Source of the DNA: Serilophus lunatus
Taxonomy: Eukaryota > Chordata > Aves > Passeriformes > Eurylaimidae
Direction: 5' to 3'
Assembly: GCA_013399895.1 (NCBI GenBank)
Contig: VXBA01001190.1
Coordinates: 185,882-249,881, forward strand
DNA length: 64,000 nucleotides
In this document: piece after piece, positions 48,091 to 61,511 of the stretch
Layout: the number at the start of each line of letters is the position of its first letter
Position numbering within the stretch: position 1 is the stretch's first letter
The notes under the pieces: generated by a model
What the model saw: the letters and a program-made list of their open reading frames with translations, nothing else
Told to the model about the DNA's origin: nothing
Databases searched by the model: none
Translations under genes and position numbers: made by a program

Positions 48091-50781
48091 AAAGAACAAA
48101 TTTTGCTACTGAATAATTAGTTCTTGTCTTGCCTTTTGATTTCGCATTATGGTCCATTGTGTGAATACTGCAAATTGAGAATGTGCATGTGATTAATCCA
48201 TAAATTATAGCAAAACTGAAGGAGCATCTCAATTAAATACTACATCTCTGGAATCAAAATTATTAAAATGGAAATTATAGAAGATCTATAGAATTGCTGA
48301 CATAGATACCTTGGGAAATAATATATAGTTCCCAAAGTATAATATGTTCCTAAAGACTTACACTAAGGGTGGTGCAGATTTTTTCACTAGTTAAACTTAA
48401 ATACATAGTTGTTAGAGGGTTAGAAAAGTAGGACAGATACTAACAAGTGTACAAGCTTTTTCCTTTAGCAATATAGATTTGGGGTTGTCAAGCATTCACT
48501 GAAGATATGGCATACTCATCTTAAGTGGTGATTTCTTTTAAAAGACTTCACAGATAAAAAATTGCGATATTCAAGACCTATTTCTTCTCATATTCAAACA
48601 TTCTGACTGTTAGTTTTTTAAGTGACAATAAGCAACTAAGGGCTAAAAGGTTCAGGACTACTGATATTAAATACAGAAAAAAATGGTGGTACTTGAGATC
48701 CATGTAATTATATTAATTTAAGTGAGATCTGTTGGGTATACAAAAGGCCATGTGTGCTTTACTATAATTAGCTCGGTCAATGCTCATTGATAATAACTAC
48801 GATATATTTTTATCTTAATAGAACATTTTGGAAGGATTTGATAAAATTTTAATATAAAAGACAGTTGTTTTGTTTTTGAGCATTACACAAGGTTTATCTG
48901 CTAAAATAATTGAGTGGTGTGTCATTAATCAAATCCCAAAACTCTTTTTTATTCCTGAGAGTTTTCAGAAACAAAAAAATGAATTAAAACCTAAACTATA
49001 CTGTCTCTTTTATTATGAGATTGATCTTACAAACCGCAATTCATAACATACCTACTCCACAGAACTAAACATCATATCAGATTTATTGTTTTCTTTACCC
49101 TCAGATGCAATCTAAAATAAAGTGACAAATGATGTAGAGGTGATCTGTAAATACCAGTTAGATTTTAATAATGACCTATATATCAGTGCTGAACAAATAG
49201 TGACAAATAGTTGTTTGTGGAAACATGTTACCTTGCAGATGTTCAAAGTGACCATAGGTATAGCATTATCTTAAATTACCTGTGACTGTGGAGGAGATCT
49301 ATTTATAAGCAGAAAACCATCTATTCCTTTTAAAAAAATAGCAGATTTGGGAATTAAATTCTCAGAAAGTAAACTTACTGAGGAACAGATCGGGTCTCCA
49401 CAGCTATATACCGAATCTTTGCATATATACTATTCAAAATGAAGTTAACTTTACTCCTTCAGAAGTGGTGCTCCTTGAACTGAAATGTTCAGATCACCTG
49501 AGTCTGGTCAAAAAGCAAAGAAGTTACTGACAGCAAGCTGTGGAGATTCAAAGTTTGCAAAGGTGTTGGAGGGAAAGAATCTTGTGGGGTATACATTTTA
49601 TTCAGAGGTGTAACATGCACTTGTGACTGCATCAAGGTGTCTTTGCAAATAAACCACAGTTTATTTTATGTATTTTAACCACAGTTAAAATACAGTAGTT
49701 TATTCTGTAGTGTGGGAAAGACAAATTATTTGATAGTGTCCACATATCACACGTATTTAAAGAGACTGAAACAGAGGCACCAGTCTGTACTTTTTCCCAG
49801 TGTTGTCCAAATCCCAATTAAGGCATAGGATTTTAGACCAATATCTGCCCTTTCAGACATCTTTGAATTATATTTGCTGTAGGGAATAGGCTATTATAAA
49901 ATAAAAAGTAGATATAAGGGCCTCAGCAACAATAGATTCTATCTACTGCTGTGATTTTATCTACTGATCTGGTTTTATTGCTTACTAACATTACTAACAT
50001 AGCTTTAATCAGCATTAAGTCACTATTAAATTTGCAGTGCTAGTAATTGTTGCAGTAGAGTCACTGAAAGAATATGTGAAGAGTGAGAGAAGATTATCTA
50101 AGGTATTAATGGCTTGTTGCTAAACTATTCTTTAGAGTTTCTGAGAGTTAAGCTGCCAAATAATTTTCTCCTGTAAGTTACACTCAGTTTCCAAAATTTC
50201 ACTTTATTGAGGAGCTGATGCCAAATAGTTAGCTTTCCCTAATTTATTTAGTTTGATACGTAACTTATTGTATTTTGTAGTGTAGAAAGACTGTACTTGT
50301 GCTCTGAGTTTAAATAACTATTTGTGAAGGAGAGGAGGATGAAAATAAGTACAATTTTGTGTTATAATTAACTCATAATAAAATAAGTAGAAATTATTGA
50401 CAGAACCATAATTTTCAGTGTTTTGAAAATGAGGATCCTGTTGTTTATATCCTGGTAGATATAAGAGAGGACTGATTTTTATTTTTTTTTTAGTGAAGCT
50501 GTGTTTCTTTAACCAGCTAGAGGTCTGCTCTGTGGGGCTTTTTTGTATTGCAATAATGTCTGTCAGCTCAAGCAAATGCCAGTTGTGTGAGAATACCTCG
50601 AAACAATTGGCTATACAATGTTCCTGCCTTAAAAGTCTGTGCATCTAGATAAGCAAGAAAGTTTTAAAAAAGGCAAAAAACAGGCATCTGGATTTTGCAC
50701 CCACTAGATAACAGGCTGTGGCTATGCTAAGAAAATGAAATTCCCACTATCAAAAAGTAATTTTGGAAGCTAATAAATCAG

Positions 50782-50786
<5 letters not shown>
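48091..50786. other. AT-rich single-copy DNA, no gene seen
   Basis: No transposon or coding block recognised. The 108-codon minus-strand frame at 50318-50644 lacks a domain and splice context. Confidence 0.55.
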
Positions 50787-50819
<33 letters not shown>

Positions 50820-50844
50820 CTTTTCTTCAGCGTGGTATTTTTTN
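50787..50844. repeat. Poly-T (30 T) and nearby T-rich tract with N
   Basis: Thirty T at 50787-50816, then a short unique spacer, then a T-rich stretch containing an undetermined base at 50844. Confidence 0.92.
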
Positions 50845-53800
50845 TTTTTAACACTGTTCTCAATGGCATATTAATTTCTCTGTAACATGGCGTTCCACAT
50901 CTTTCCTCTCAGAAATTACATTGGCAAGATGACCTTTTCCTCTTCTGTGGAGTTTGACTGACAGGCTGCTGCTAAGGAGGGAAAATGATTTTCAAAGTCT
51001 GACCTAAGTAAAACCATGTCTTGTGCTCTGGCTGGACTTTTGTTGCTTCAGGTGTTACAGGAAAAACAAATCAACTCAACTGCTCTGGTTCTTAATAAGA
51101 GTATTATTAAGATCCCCAAGCATAGCTGATACTGCTCTTCCAAACAGACCAAGGAACTCCATTCATTTGTTGATGCACTCTCTGTGAAGGGATTATGTTT
51201 CACTTTGTTTGAAGGACCTGAGAGCCCTTATTATTTTTGTTTGCAGAAACACTGTGGTGCACATGAAAGAGACACAGAGGAAAAAAACCTTTTTTTTTTT
51301 TTGTGGGGGGAGAAAGGCTTGCAGTTGATTGCCTCTTTTTTTTTTTTCCTTTTCCATTTGAAAAAGCTTCTTGGATGATTGATTTCTGATTTAGATTACC
51401 ACATCCTCCCCGTTGTTCTCTGTTCTGTTTACTGAAATTTTCTATCTGCCTTGCTCAGCTGACATTCAGGATATTGATAAGGTTAAAGATAATGACTGAG
51501 TTGCTTTAGAGGCCAAGTAGAACTCCAAGTCTAGCTTATTTTGATATAGTCTTTTCTTTCTGTCATCCAGTAAAATCAAATATTTACTTAGAAATAAAAA
51601 AAAAGAAAGAAAACCAAACACAAAACCAAGAAAAAAATTCACCCTCTCTCTTTTGGATTCCCTTTCGTAGTAGCTGTCGTAAGTCCTCGTACAACAGTAT
51701 TTGTCATGGAAAGTAAATGTAGTGCTTAGTGGAAAGAATGTGGGTTTTTATGAGGCATCCCGTACAGGTGGTTGAAAATCTCCAAGATAGCCATCATATT
51801 TGTCTGTGCAAGCAAATACACAGTTCTTGTGGGTCTCTAGTATGTGACCTTGTTGGCATCTAAATATTGTCTGAAATCCATGGGAAAGGGGTGAGGAAAG
51901 GCTTACAGGTTTATGGGAACTGAGAGACCACAGCAATTCTTCAGATTGTGTCCACTGTGCTTTCAGTGAATCTGGCTTAGTTACTAAGCCTGAAAAATTG
52001 TCTTTTCCATTTCTCTGTATGCCTGTACCATGATTTTTCATTCAATTTTGAAAGCAACTGAATGGAATACTTATAGCTTAATCCTTTTCTCTGCACTAAA
52101 GACTTGAAAAATCCAAATTGGGGACTCCATTTATTTGTGATTGTCAGAAAACCATTATAATAAGGAGAATGTTTTTCACACTAGTACTGTTGAAGTACAG
52201 TAGTTCAACTCATCTTTCTTATACCTTTTTAAAATTGTAATTACTCTTCTGGTTTCCTTTGTTCTGCCTTATTTCTCAGCATGAGTCAGCTCTGGACAAA
52301 CAGTTAATGACAGCAGAGTAGGATTTAATGTAACTGGAGAATGACATGTGTAGCACAAGAAATTATAACCTTTGCACTGTTCCACCTTTGTGTCTGGCAT
52401 AAAGAGGGATTTACATTTTTGCTGCGTGCCAGCAACAGCTACAGTCTGCTGACAGCTGAGGAAGGCTAGGATGCTCCTTCATCCTGGTCCTATGTCCCTT
52501 CAAAAGCACCCATTAGTTACGTCCAGCTGTAGATACCTCTGTGTTAACTTCCATGCTTTCTTTATCCTATAAATTACCTCAACATGCAAAGCAATTTGCA
52601 GAAACGTTACAGATATCCACAGTAAAACAGATCCCTATAATTTGATAAGTAAAGGAGGTACTAATTTTATGTTGTACTAGATCCCCTGAAAAAGTGAGGT
52701 GTTGCACAAAATTTGCAGTCTGTCACATATATCTAATGATAAATAAAACCAGAAAGGAATGCATTTCATTTCACAGGGAAATTGCAATAATTTGATACAA
52801 CTTCTAAGACTTTTTTGAAAAATAACACCACCTTTGTTTTTTTGTGTATACCACTTCATTAGTAATCCAAAGTGAAAGCCATTAAAACATTACTCAACTT
52901 ACTAATACTCTGGGTTGATTTTTCATTTATTTACTGTGCTTTTTAATAGACATAGACTTGATAGATTTTGATAGCTTTTGTTCTGAATTTGCAGTGTGTA
53001 ATATAGTATAGGGTCATGACTTTTAGTAGAGAGTACATTTGCATTTAAAGGAAGTCTGTACAGACAGTTATTAAGCTAAAGGTTATAGAAGAAAAAATAC
53101 AGTGACTTTTGCTTAAGCTATAATAGGACCACAGCAAAGTGAAAGACGGAAAATATTTTTAGGCTCTGAACTGCTGGCTTTCTTCCTGTGTCATAATTCC
53201 TGCTGCTCAGACCCGATGTTTTGGACTATGAAACAAAGAGTTTTGATTTTTTTGCTGCCATTTTTAGAGTTTTGTTTTGTTTTTGCTAGCTGAGGTCAAC
53301 TTATTCCTGAAGTTTTTAATTTTGATACTAACCTAGAGAAAAGCAGTAAGATATAAATTAGCTGAGATTTTGGAGGATTCTTGTACACATGAAAAGGGTA
53401 ATTTTTTCTGCTTTTTACTTTTTCTAACCATACATCCAAATGCAAAATGCCACCCCAATTTGGAAAGAGTGGAGGTAGTTTGGGCATTTCTAAGAGATTT
53501 ATGATGATGATTAAAAAAACCCCAAACAACAAAGTTTCTGCTTTTCAGATCAGGTTCTGCAGTGCTGTTTCCCTAGTACGGTATTGAAAACTTCTAAATT
53601 CTAATTGACTTCTAATGGAATTGAAGGCACTTAAAGCTCTGTCCTTTACATCTTTAAAGATCATTGTAGACTCATACTGATTCAGAAGCACTAACATTCT
53701 GTTCCAGTTCTTTATTCTTGATGGCAGCAAAAATATCACAGAGACCTAGAGAAAATTACAGAAAATAAAGATTTTAGAATAATATATGCAACAGAGCATG

Positions 53801-55800
53801 TCTTTTATATGAACATTATAATGAAAAATAACAGCTAGATGTATCAATCTCCTCTTAAAGCTGTAAAAACCATCTTAGATCCTCTCATATCAACAGTATG
53901 AGGCTAATATACAACAGCCAACAATCTTCCCTGAAAGAGAAAAAAAATACCCCCACACAGCAAAACTAACTTTTCTGCAGAAAAAAAGTTTAATATCCTA
54001 TTGTTTAAAGACCAAACCCTTTGAATCATATTCTGACTTTTGTTAGATAATATGCTGTAAAAATTAGCTTTCATAGTGATAAACACTTAAAGGAAGGCTC
54101 TCATTACTTGGAAAACAATTAATCCTTTTCTGAACTATCTCCCCATTTTTTCAAGACCAGTTGTGTTCAGACTTTATTTTTCAGACATATTTGATTTAGT
54201 TGGTATACATTATAGAAGAATTTAATATACCAATACTTAAAGAAAATCAATTTCATTTCGAGCTCTTTCATTGTGAATATTTTGTCATCTAGAGGTTCCA
54301 GGTGATGCAGTTATCCACGCTTTTGTGTTCATGCAGTATTGAAGAAATGATCCATTGGTTTGGTTTGGGGTTATTTTTTTTTGTTAAGCATTAACACAAA
54401 AAAAGAATTCACTATGAACATAGAAAATAAAAAGAGGAAAAGCCCTATAAATTATGCCTATTTTATAAAAAAATATCAAAATTTCCCTACTGAAAAAAAC
54501 GGGCCATAATTTCTCATTTAATCTGAGAGAATATTTTGAATAAATAATTAATAGCTAGATTGCAGGGAGTGTTGGAGATGACACTGCAAGAAGTTGTTCT
54601 GCATAAACTACATGTGGATCTAGATCCTGAATGTGGTGGTGACTTCACTTTATTAAAGGATACGTGACATTGTCATATATTGTCCACAATGTTTAGAAAC
54701 TGATTTCACGGCTGTCATCTATTTCCTTTGGAAGTAGTGTTGGACCAGTTGATTAAAGTCCTAGTGCCATCATGTCTTCATAGAAAGAATTTTATTTATT
54801 GGTAAAGTGTTGCTCGATAAGTATTCACCTCAGATCCACTCAGACATTTATGTGTTATGCCCATTGACCTTGAGAATCACCGAATACCTTTAAAGATGAG
54901 ATTAGTCCAAAAGACAACTTTTGTAAAGAAAATACGCTATTTTCCACAAAATATTGAATGATTAATTATTATTTGTGTCATTTTCTTTAAAAATATATCT
55001 TTTCTATAAAACTTCTGTAATAAGGCACGGGTTTAGATATTATTTGTCTTAGATGGACACTTAGGATATTCGTATCTTCTGCAGAGGTTTGGTCCTCTTG
55101 AGAAGAAAGTCTCACAACTTTTCACATTGGAAAAAAAAATCCAAACCCCCACCTCTCATAACTGTTAAAGACTAGGCTGCATTTTAGCAGAAAAATCAGT
55201 GGCTAGTACTGGAACAGTGGTGGAGTGGAAAAAAGAGGGCTGCAAAAGGAAAACAGTCCTCTTCCTTTCATGTAGCCCGCAGTTTATAAATCAGTGAAAG
55301 GGTGCTGTGGCTATTGTATTTTCACCCTCTTTGCTGGAGTGCTTTTTCTTAGCTGCGCTTGGGAAAACCCATCTGCAGTCTTCCTAAATTAGATGAAAGA
55401 AGGTAGTCTGACCCCATGCACAGAGGATGTGATAGAACAGCATAAACCAACGGCCAAGTGAGTCATATCCATATAAGACTTAGAAAAAGTACTGTCTTTT
55501 GCATTTACAACCGGTTTAGTGCACTGTCAGAGAAAGAGAGATGGATTAGATCTGCTTTGATCCAGAAACTTACAAAATTCTTGCAGTATAACTCTGATGT
55601 AATAATTTTGTAACATATGCTCTGGTAAATTCACCTATTGATAGAGGTCATAAAGCTTGCACCTCCTGGCAAATTACTTTTGTTATAAAAAGTTTACGTA
55701 AGGTTGATAACTGTCATGAGTCATAACAAAATAACAAACTATGTGTCTAGAAAATACTTATCCAAGTATACATCTTATGGCAACTGTTGTACAGATGTCT
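50845..55800. other. AT-rich single-copy DNA, no gene seen
   Basis: T-rich low complexity at 51289-51302 and A-rich sequence at 51592-51637. Open frames are 97 codons or shorter with no recognisable motif. No transposon ends found. Confidence 0.55.
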
Positions 55801-55804
55801 GATT

Positions 55805-55925
55805 TGTATTTGTGTGGGGATAAGAGAAACTGAAGCACAGAGCAAAATCCTAAAAGACAGAACTTGTGAGAGTTTGGATGTTGGTCAGAAGCTCAGCTAG
55901 AACCAGGTCACCTGGGGCCTACTGC
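55805..55925 (-). mobile_element. Possible MIR-type SINE relic, antisense
   Basis: GGGGATAAGAGAAACTGAAG then CACAGAG (55817-55843) resembles the reverse complement of the MIR core (GGGAAACTGAGGCACAGAG type). CAGCTAGAACCAGGTCACCT (55894-55913) resembles the tRNA-related B-box side. Order and spacing are right for MIR but the middle is badly decayed. Confidence 0.42.
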
Positions 55926-57406
55926 TGAGGGGACTTTGCTGCTAAAAAATAATTCAAAAGAATTGGACTCTTATTATGCATAGTAAAATGGGAAAATTTT
56001 GTAGAGCTTTACAAAATCTGAGAACTTCCCACAAAACTATGACAAAAGTATCTTACCTCAAAAAATTGTTAATACCTAACAGTTTATGTCTGTACTCTTC
56101 ACTCCAGCCTTTCAGGGAGGCTAGAAGGTGAAACCTAAGAGGTGAAAATTAAAATCCTTATCATTCAGGGACGTTTTTGACTCACAGTGCTCATATAGAG
56201 AAGAAAAGGAGAAGCAGTAATCTGCTTGAATTTTGACAACTGCACTCCAAGCATAGCAATAGAAAATTTGGTTACCAATTGTATCCTCAGGGAAAGAAGA
56301 GTTCCTATGTGATGGATCTGAGTGAACAGCCTATCCCTCCTCAGCTGTATCTTTGATGGGAGGTAGTACGTGCTGTAGAGTGTGCCTTTGCTGGAACAAC
56401 AACAGGAACAAATAACACGTGCAGCCCCATAACGACCCACTTAGCCAATTTAAATGTCCTCTGGTAGATGTTATATTTTGAAAGAATTTCTGTTGAGGAA
56501 AAACTGTCAGTAGATGCATTTGATTCCTTTTAAAGGAGCATTTAAAAGAAAACCACTCTTGTCCAAATGGAAGAAAAAAATTTACTTCTCTCTTGAAGGG
56601 TGTAGCTATTCATTTGATTGTCTCTTCTAAGTGAGCTGTAATTAGAGATAGTCCTCTTCTAACCCTTGTGCTAATGAGGCTTTGCTCACTTCTATTAGTG
56701 ACAGTGCATTGTATTTTAATAAGGATCCCCTGGCCCGGCAGGAGAGGACTGGCAGATAAGGGAAAGGACAGCAAAAGGAAATGTAAAGAAGTGGGATCAG
56801 CAGGGGGTCCCCTTCTTGGCACTGGGCTCCACAGGAAGGCGCTGGCTAACTTTGTCTTAGAACTGTCATTTGTATTAACTTATAACCCATCACCTTCCTT
56901 GGTAGGCTAGCTTTACTCAATGAAGCGGGATAGATCCTTGGCTTGGCCTCTCTATCCCCTATTTCAGCAAACTGAATACAACACAAAAAGTTCACAGGGG
57001 AAGCATTTGGGGAGATGGTGTTAAGGATAGGGTCAAAAAGAGCTTTTAACTCATCTTAACATTACTGTTCTTTTCCATTTCAACTCTTATCTGCCCATCA
57101 AGGCTTTTGGTTTGCTTATTCATCCATTGATAAAGGAAAACCCAAAAACACAAAAAAACCTCCAAATGGAAATTATATGTGTTTTGGGATATGCAACACT
57201 TTGGTCTATACCAGCATACTTTTTTTGTATGTTTTCTTTCTATATGATTGTTTTCCTGCTGATCACTTCCTGGTTGGATCAGAATTGTTTGGCTGCCATT
57301 CAGTAAAGTTAGCAGGGAAAAGAGAATGAAGCCTTTTGTGTCTTTTGTGTAACAGTATTACATCTCAACCAGAAAAACCCTTTTTAATGAAGATTTTTTT
57401 TTACAG
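55926..57406. other. Anonymous DNA, slightly GC-richer near 56700-56860
   Basis: The patch around 56700-56860 contains a few CpGs and an 80-codon open frame (56668-56910) without a recognisable domain or splice signals. Nothing else is supported. Confidence 0.5.
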
Positions 57407-57536
57407 ATACTGGAGACTGTTAGAACGTGACAGACAATCCTCTCCCTGTATGGCAGAAAGATGGCATTATTTTTTTTGTTGTTTAGTTCCTATCAATGAC
57501 CTCCCAGAAGCCCTAAGCAAAATATATGTCTTACAG
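57407..57536 (+). other. Candidate internal exon with acceptor and donor (low confidence)
   Basis: A T-rich acceptor (TTTTTTTTTACAG, AG at 57405-57406) and a donor (TTACAG|GTAGTA, GT at 57537-57538) bracket 130 bases that stay open in one frame. The translation contains the stretch PINDLPEALSKIYVL. A second internal acceptor (TTTTTTGTTGTTTAG, AG at 57485-57486) would define a 50-base version sharing the donor. 130 bases is a typical vertebrate internal exon length, but the frame is also open for some distance outside. I recognise no protein family, and a decoy exon is the leading alternative. Confidence 0.22.
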
Positions 57537-60500
57537 GTAGTATTTTCAGAGGCTACCTTTGTATCTTTCAGATCTCCAGGGACATGAGGCTCCTCTGCCT
57601 CAAGTTCCAGAAGATTTTTACATGAAATGAATGCAACACTTTACCACTTTCTCTCAGTTTGACATCCACTTCTCCTTTTATACATATATGTGAATATCTT
57701 TACCAAAACATAAAGTATGGACCAATCATGAAATAACATGATTAATAAAATGACTAATATAATTAAATCATGAAATAACAAGACTACTTACCCCTTTAAA
57801 TAACATGGTACGCTCAGTCAGCATCCTTTCTGCTAGGTCATACAATGCTAACCATCTTTCTGGAGAAGTTACTGGTTGGTGACAAAGGAGTTGAACAAAC
57901 ATGGCACTGCTTCAGTCTGCTACTGATGTTGTAGACAAATACAATTTGTAGCGATATGAGAGGAGTTTGTTTATGTTAGCTCAGACTCAACTTCACACAT
58001 GGATTACTGCTTAAAAGAAAGCTGATATTCAAGTTCTGTCTCTATCTTATGTGGACATGATAGGGAGCAGAATGACTCCATGTAGGCTGAACCCCATGAG
58101 TTCATCTGTGCTTTATCTTTCCTGCCATTGGTTGTGTCACCACAGAAAGTTATGCTCACTTTAGAAGCTTTTTCATGTCCAGATTATTTCCCTAGGCATG
58201 ATATCAGATGGCTGGGACAAAGCTTCCCAAGTCACCAAGTAACTGGGTGATCTTTCTAGGTATCACCTGGCTGCAATCATCAAGGGACATTGCAAGACAT
58301 GTTCCTTAATATCAGCAAGAGTGTTCTCAATCCTATATTCTTTTCTTTCCCCATCTGACTTTCTGGCAGCTTATGACTTTCACCATCACTTGGCCCTGCT
58401 TTCCACTGTTGTCCCTGGGTCTTGTCCTTCCCTGAATATCAGTATGGGTCTTCCAAGAGTAACAGAAGTTTCAGATACTATCTGCATGGGACATGAGAAA
58501 AAGTAGACAATCTTTAGTTAGAAGATCTCCAGAGCCACAAAATATGTCTTTTACTGTCAAATCAGAACATACTCAATGCATGTACCTGTTCTGGGTATTT
58601 TGAATACTTTATATTGTCAGCTCATACAGTCTTGTTTTCCTTTCCTTTGGCAGTACTGTCAGTGTGTGTTCTCTGGCTGGAAGGCAAGCATGGTGAGCAT
58701 TTTAACTCCCTTAACGGAAGTGTTAGAATGTAACATCGATCTGATGCACACAGCTCTCCTGTGCCTTCTTCCATCTCCCTAAGTCTCCACTAGACACCCC
58801 TAACTCTATCCTGGAAGACAACATACCACACCTCTGGCCATACCATGGATAGATTTAATATTTGGAGTCCGGGTTCCATTAGGAATAGTGGTTGCAAGGG
58901 GCACTGAAGAGATGGCAATATCATGAAGGAGATTTGGAAAGGAAGAGGGTAAAAGAGGGAGAAAATGAGACAACAAATTTTGCAACAAACTGTATTTTAC
59001 CCATGATTGTTATAGAAAAGCTCTTACATCTCTTGCATAAACAAAACAGCAGTATTTGAGGGCGGAGGGGAGCTTGTTGTTTAGTTTTCTTTCAGTTCAT
59101 TTCATTACTGTATCTAGGCCAATAACACAGGAGCCAGAAGTAATGAGAAGTGGTAAAATGTTATGGTTATGTGGTAGCAGTGAATCTATAATAAAGCTGC
59201 AGCCTTCTATAAAGTGAATTCTGAGTGCCTTAATGATTTTTACATGCTTATCCACCCTAATTTTCCTTATTGTTTTCTTTGTCTTACATCTAAGGAACAG
59301 GTAAAGGTTTCCAAAATTATTTAGATATTGGTCTAATAGCAGAAAAAACTTTAACCTCATTTAACTTCTTAGGAAATTATTGCACTTCACTTATCTGGCT
59401 GAGTTGGTCATAGGTGCCTCTCAATGGGGATAAGCAGTGATAAGAAGGGGTCAGAATCTGAGCACAAAGCTAAATGGAGGACATAGTCAACAGACTGAAG
59501 CAATTCGTTCTGACCACTTTTTAATTCACAAAGTAATTTTGTACATATTTTTCTTTAGTCACACACAAGACTAAAAATATGCTGCAATTGCAGATGCAAC
59601 GATAATATGCCTTTTAGTGGAAGGTTACATAGATATATAGGTATATATGTATATATATGTATGGCTTTAGCAACTGATGTTCCCAACAGGCTAGATATAG
59701 GTTCCTACTCACCTATCACTCCCCCTTCCTTCATGCCACTAGACTCTTGAACTATTAACTTATTGCTGGATCTGGATATCTAAGACATACCAGACATTTG
59801 TTTCTCTGCTATCTGTGTTAGACTATATCTTCTGCTCTGTTGAGTTATTTAAAGTTCTTCATATGGCTTAGTTTACTTTGTGCTTGGGGGTTATATCGAT
59901 GTCAATGTCCCGGTGTCTTGTTTACTAATGGGTTAAAAGCATAGTTCAATCATTTTATTTAGCTGTTGTAGAGAAAAGAAACGTCATTAATTATGAGAAA
60001 CAGCACAGCCATAGTCAGGCTGCAGTCTTCACCCTTTTTTGTCTGTCCTTGCCCCACAGAAGTGGAATCATGAACTGAAGAGATGAAAACTTCTTGTAAC
60101 ATTGGTACAGATGTGTCCCTTCCTGTTGCTGTATTAGAGACACTCCTACCAGTAAGTGTGACATGCTTAATTCAATGAAGGATGGTATAAAATATGTTTC
60201 TTTGTTAAGAAAATTGTTTTCCAAGTTCCAATGAGAAAACACTCCGCCCACTTACAGAGAAGCAAGACCAAGCTTGATATTTCCTTCACTACTTCTCAGC
60301 ACATACCTGAAAGCTGATCCTGTCCTAATTATTACACAACATTTCTTTCAGTTTTTCAATTCCTTAAACAAGTTGGTTTTGTGTTGTAGAAGACTAGATC
60401 ATGCCTTGTAATTACCAAATATACTGTAACATTTGTGTATTCAAAAGAAGTGCCAAAAGATAGAAGTGTTTATATAGGTGACAGTTATTGCCCAAATTAG

Positions 60501-61336
60501 GAAGGATGTGTTACTCAAATATGCATAACTGGTTCAGAATAATCAAGAACTCTTTTCAAGTCCTTTATAATTTTCAAGATTTCGTATAAAGTCAGAGATT
60601 CCAATCTTCAGAACTCATGATTTACAAGTCAGTGAAATCTCAGATCTTTATTTTTCTTAGTTATGTTCAGGCTAAAAGTTTTCAAAAATAATATTCTAAT
60701 TATTATTTGATTGCAAAAGCAAAAAAGTATGTTATACACAAAAGTCTATCAACTTTTAGACCATTATCTCTTTCAGTTTTTTTTTCTCAATTGAAGTGTC
60801 GCAGCTGTAGTTTTGTATTTCCATCTGTGTAAAGTTATATTAAAAGATTACAGCTTATTAAAATTTTAAATATCAATGCAATAAAAACACCATGTCACTA
60901 TATTTCTTATTTTGTTCCTAATCAGCAAGAACATATGCCAGTTCTGATTATTCTTTATATATAATTGAGTTTAAAGAACAAATGTGTCTGATGATAAGAT
61001 TGTGGGGAAATAATTTTATATATATTTTTTAGCCTTTATCTTTTAATTTGAAAATTACCTTCTCAGTAGCTAACATCTTCTGTAATCTAATGTATTTAAG
61101 AACACATTTTCTTTTGGGGGGAATCAATAATTGAATCTGCTAAATCCATAATTAAAAAGTTATGAATACTTACCATTTTACTCTGTTTTCAGTTGAAGAA
61201 ATAAGACAATTACAGTTGTTTAGTGCATGATTTGACAAACAAACTGCAAAGTCTTTACCATCAAAGACTTCTTGCCCTTAGGTCAAAGTTGTGTGCTTTC
61301 TTAAGTATGTTTTTGGTAACACTTGTTCTTTTTCAG
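57537..61336. other. AT-rich single-copy DNA, no gene seen
   Basis: Contains a partly palindromic duplication (AATCATGAAATAACA at 57724-57738 and 57766-57780) and TA-rich low complexity at about 59626-59663. The plus frames at 58321-58506 and 58576-58782 have no recognisable motif. Confidence 0.55.
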
Positions 61337-61509
61337 AAAGAAGAAAGAAGTTAACAATGAGGATCTTTGAAAAATCATTTATCAGACTACAAGTCCCCTG
61401 GCGTGTTGAACAAGAAAGAAATCATGGGGGCAACTTCTGCCCCAATGGATCCCAGATCCAAAATCTCCTTTGCAAACAGAGCTTTTCATTTAGCACAACT
61501 GGATCATAA
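61337..61509 (+). other. Candidate terminal exon (low confidence)
   Basis: A good acceptor (CTTGTTCTTTTTCAG, AG at 61335-61336) is followed by 57 codons ending TAA at 61507-61509. A second frame in the same block stays open to 61594. The peptide in the first frame is basic at the start (RRKKLTMRIFEKSF) and unrecognised. Two frames open at once lowers the coding argument. No AATAAA lies close downstream. Confidence 0.18.
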
Positions 61510-61511
61510 AG

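Noticed and set aside
47803..48112. Poly-Lys and poly-Phe frames
   Set aside because: Translations of the T homopolymer within the LTR, crossing an N.
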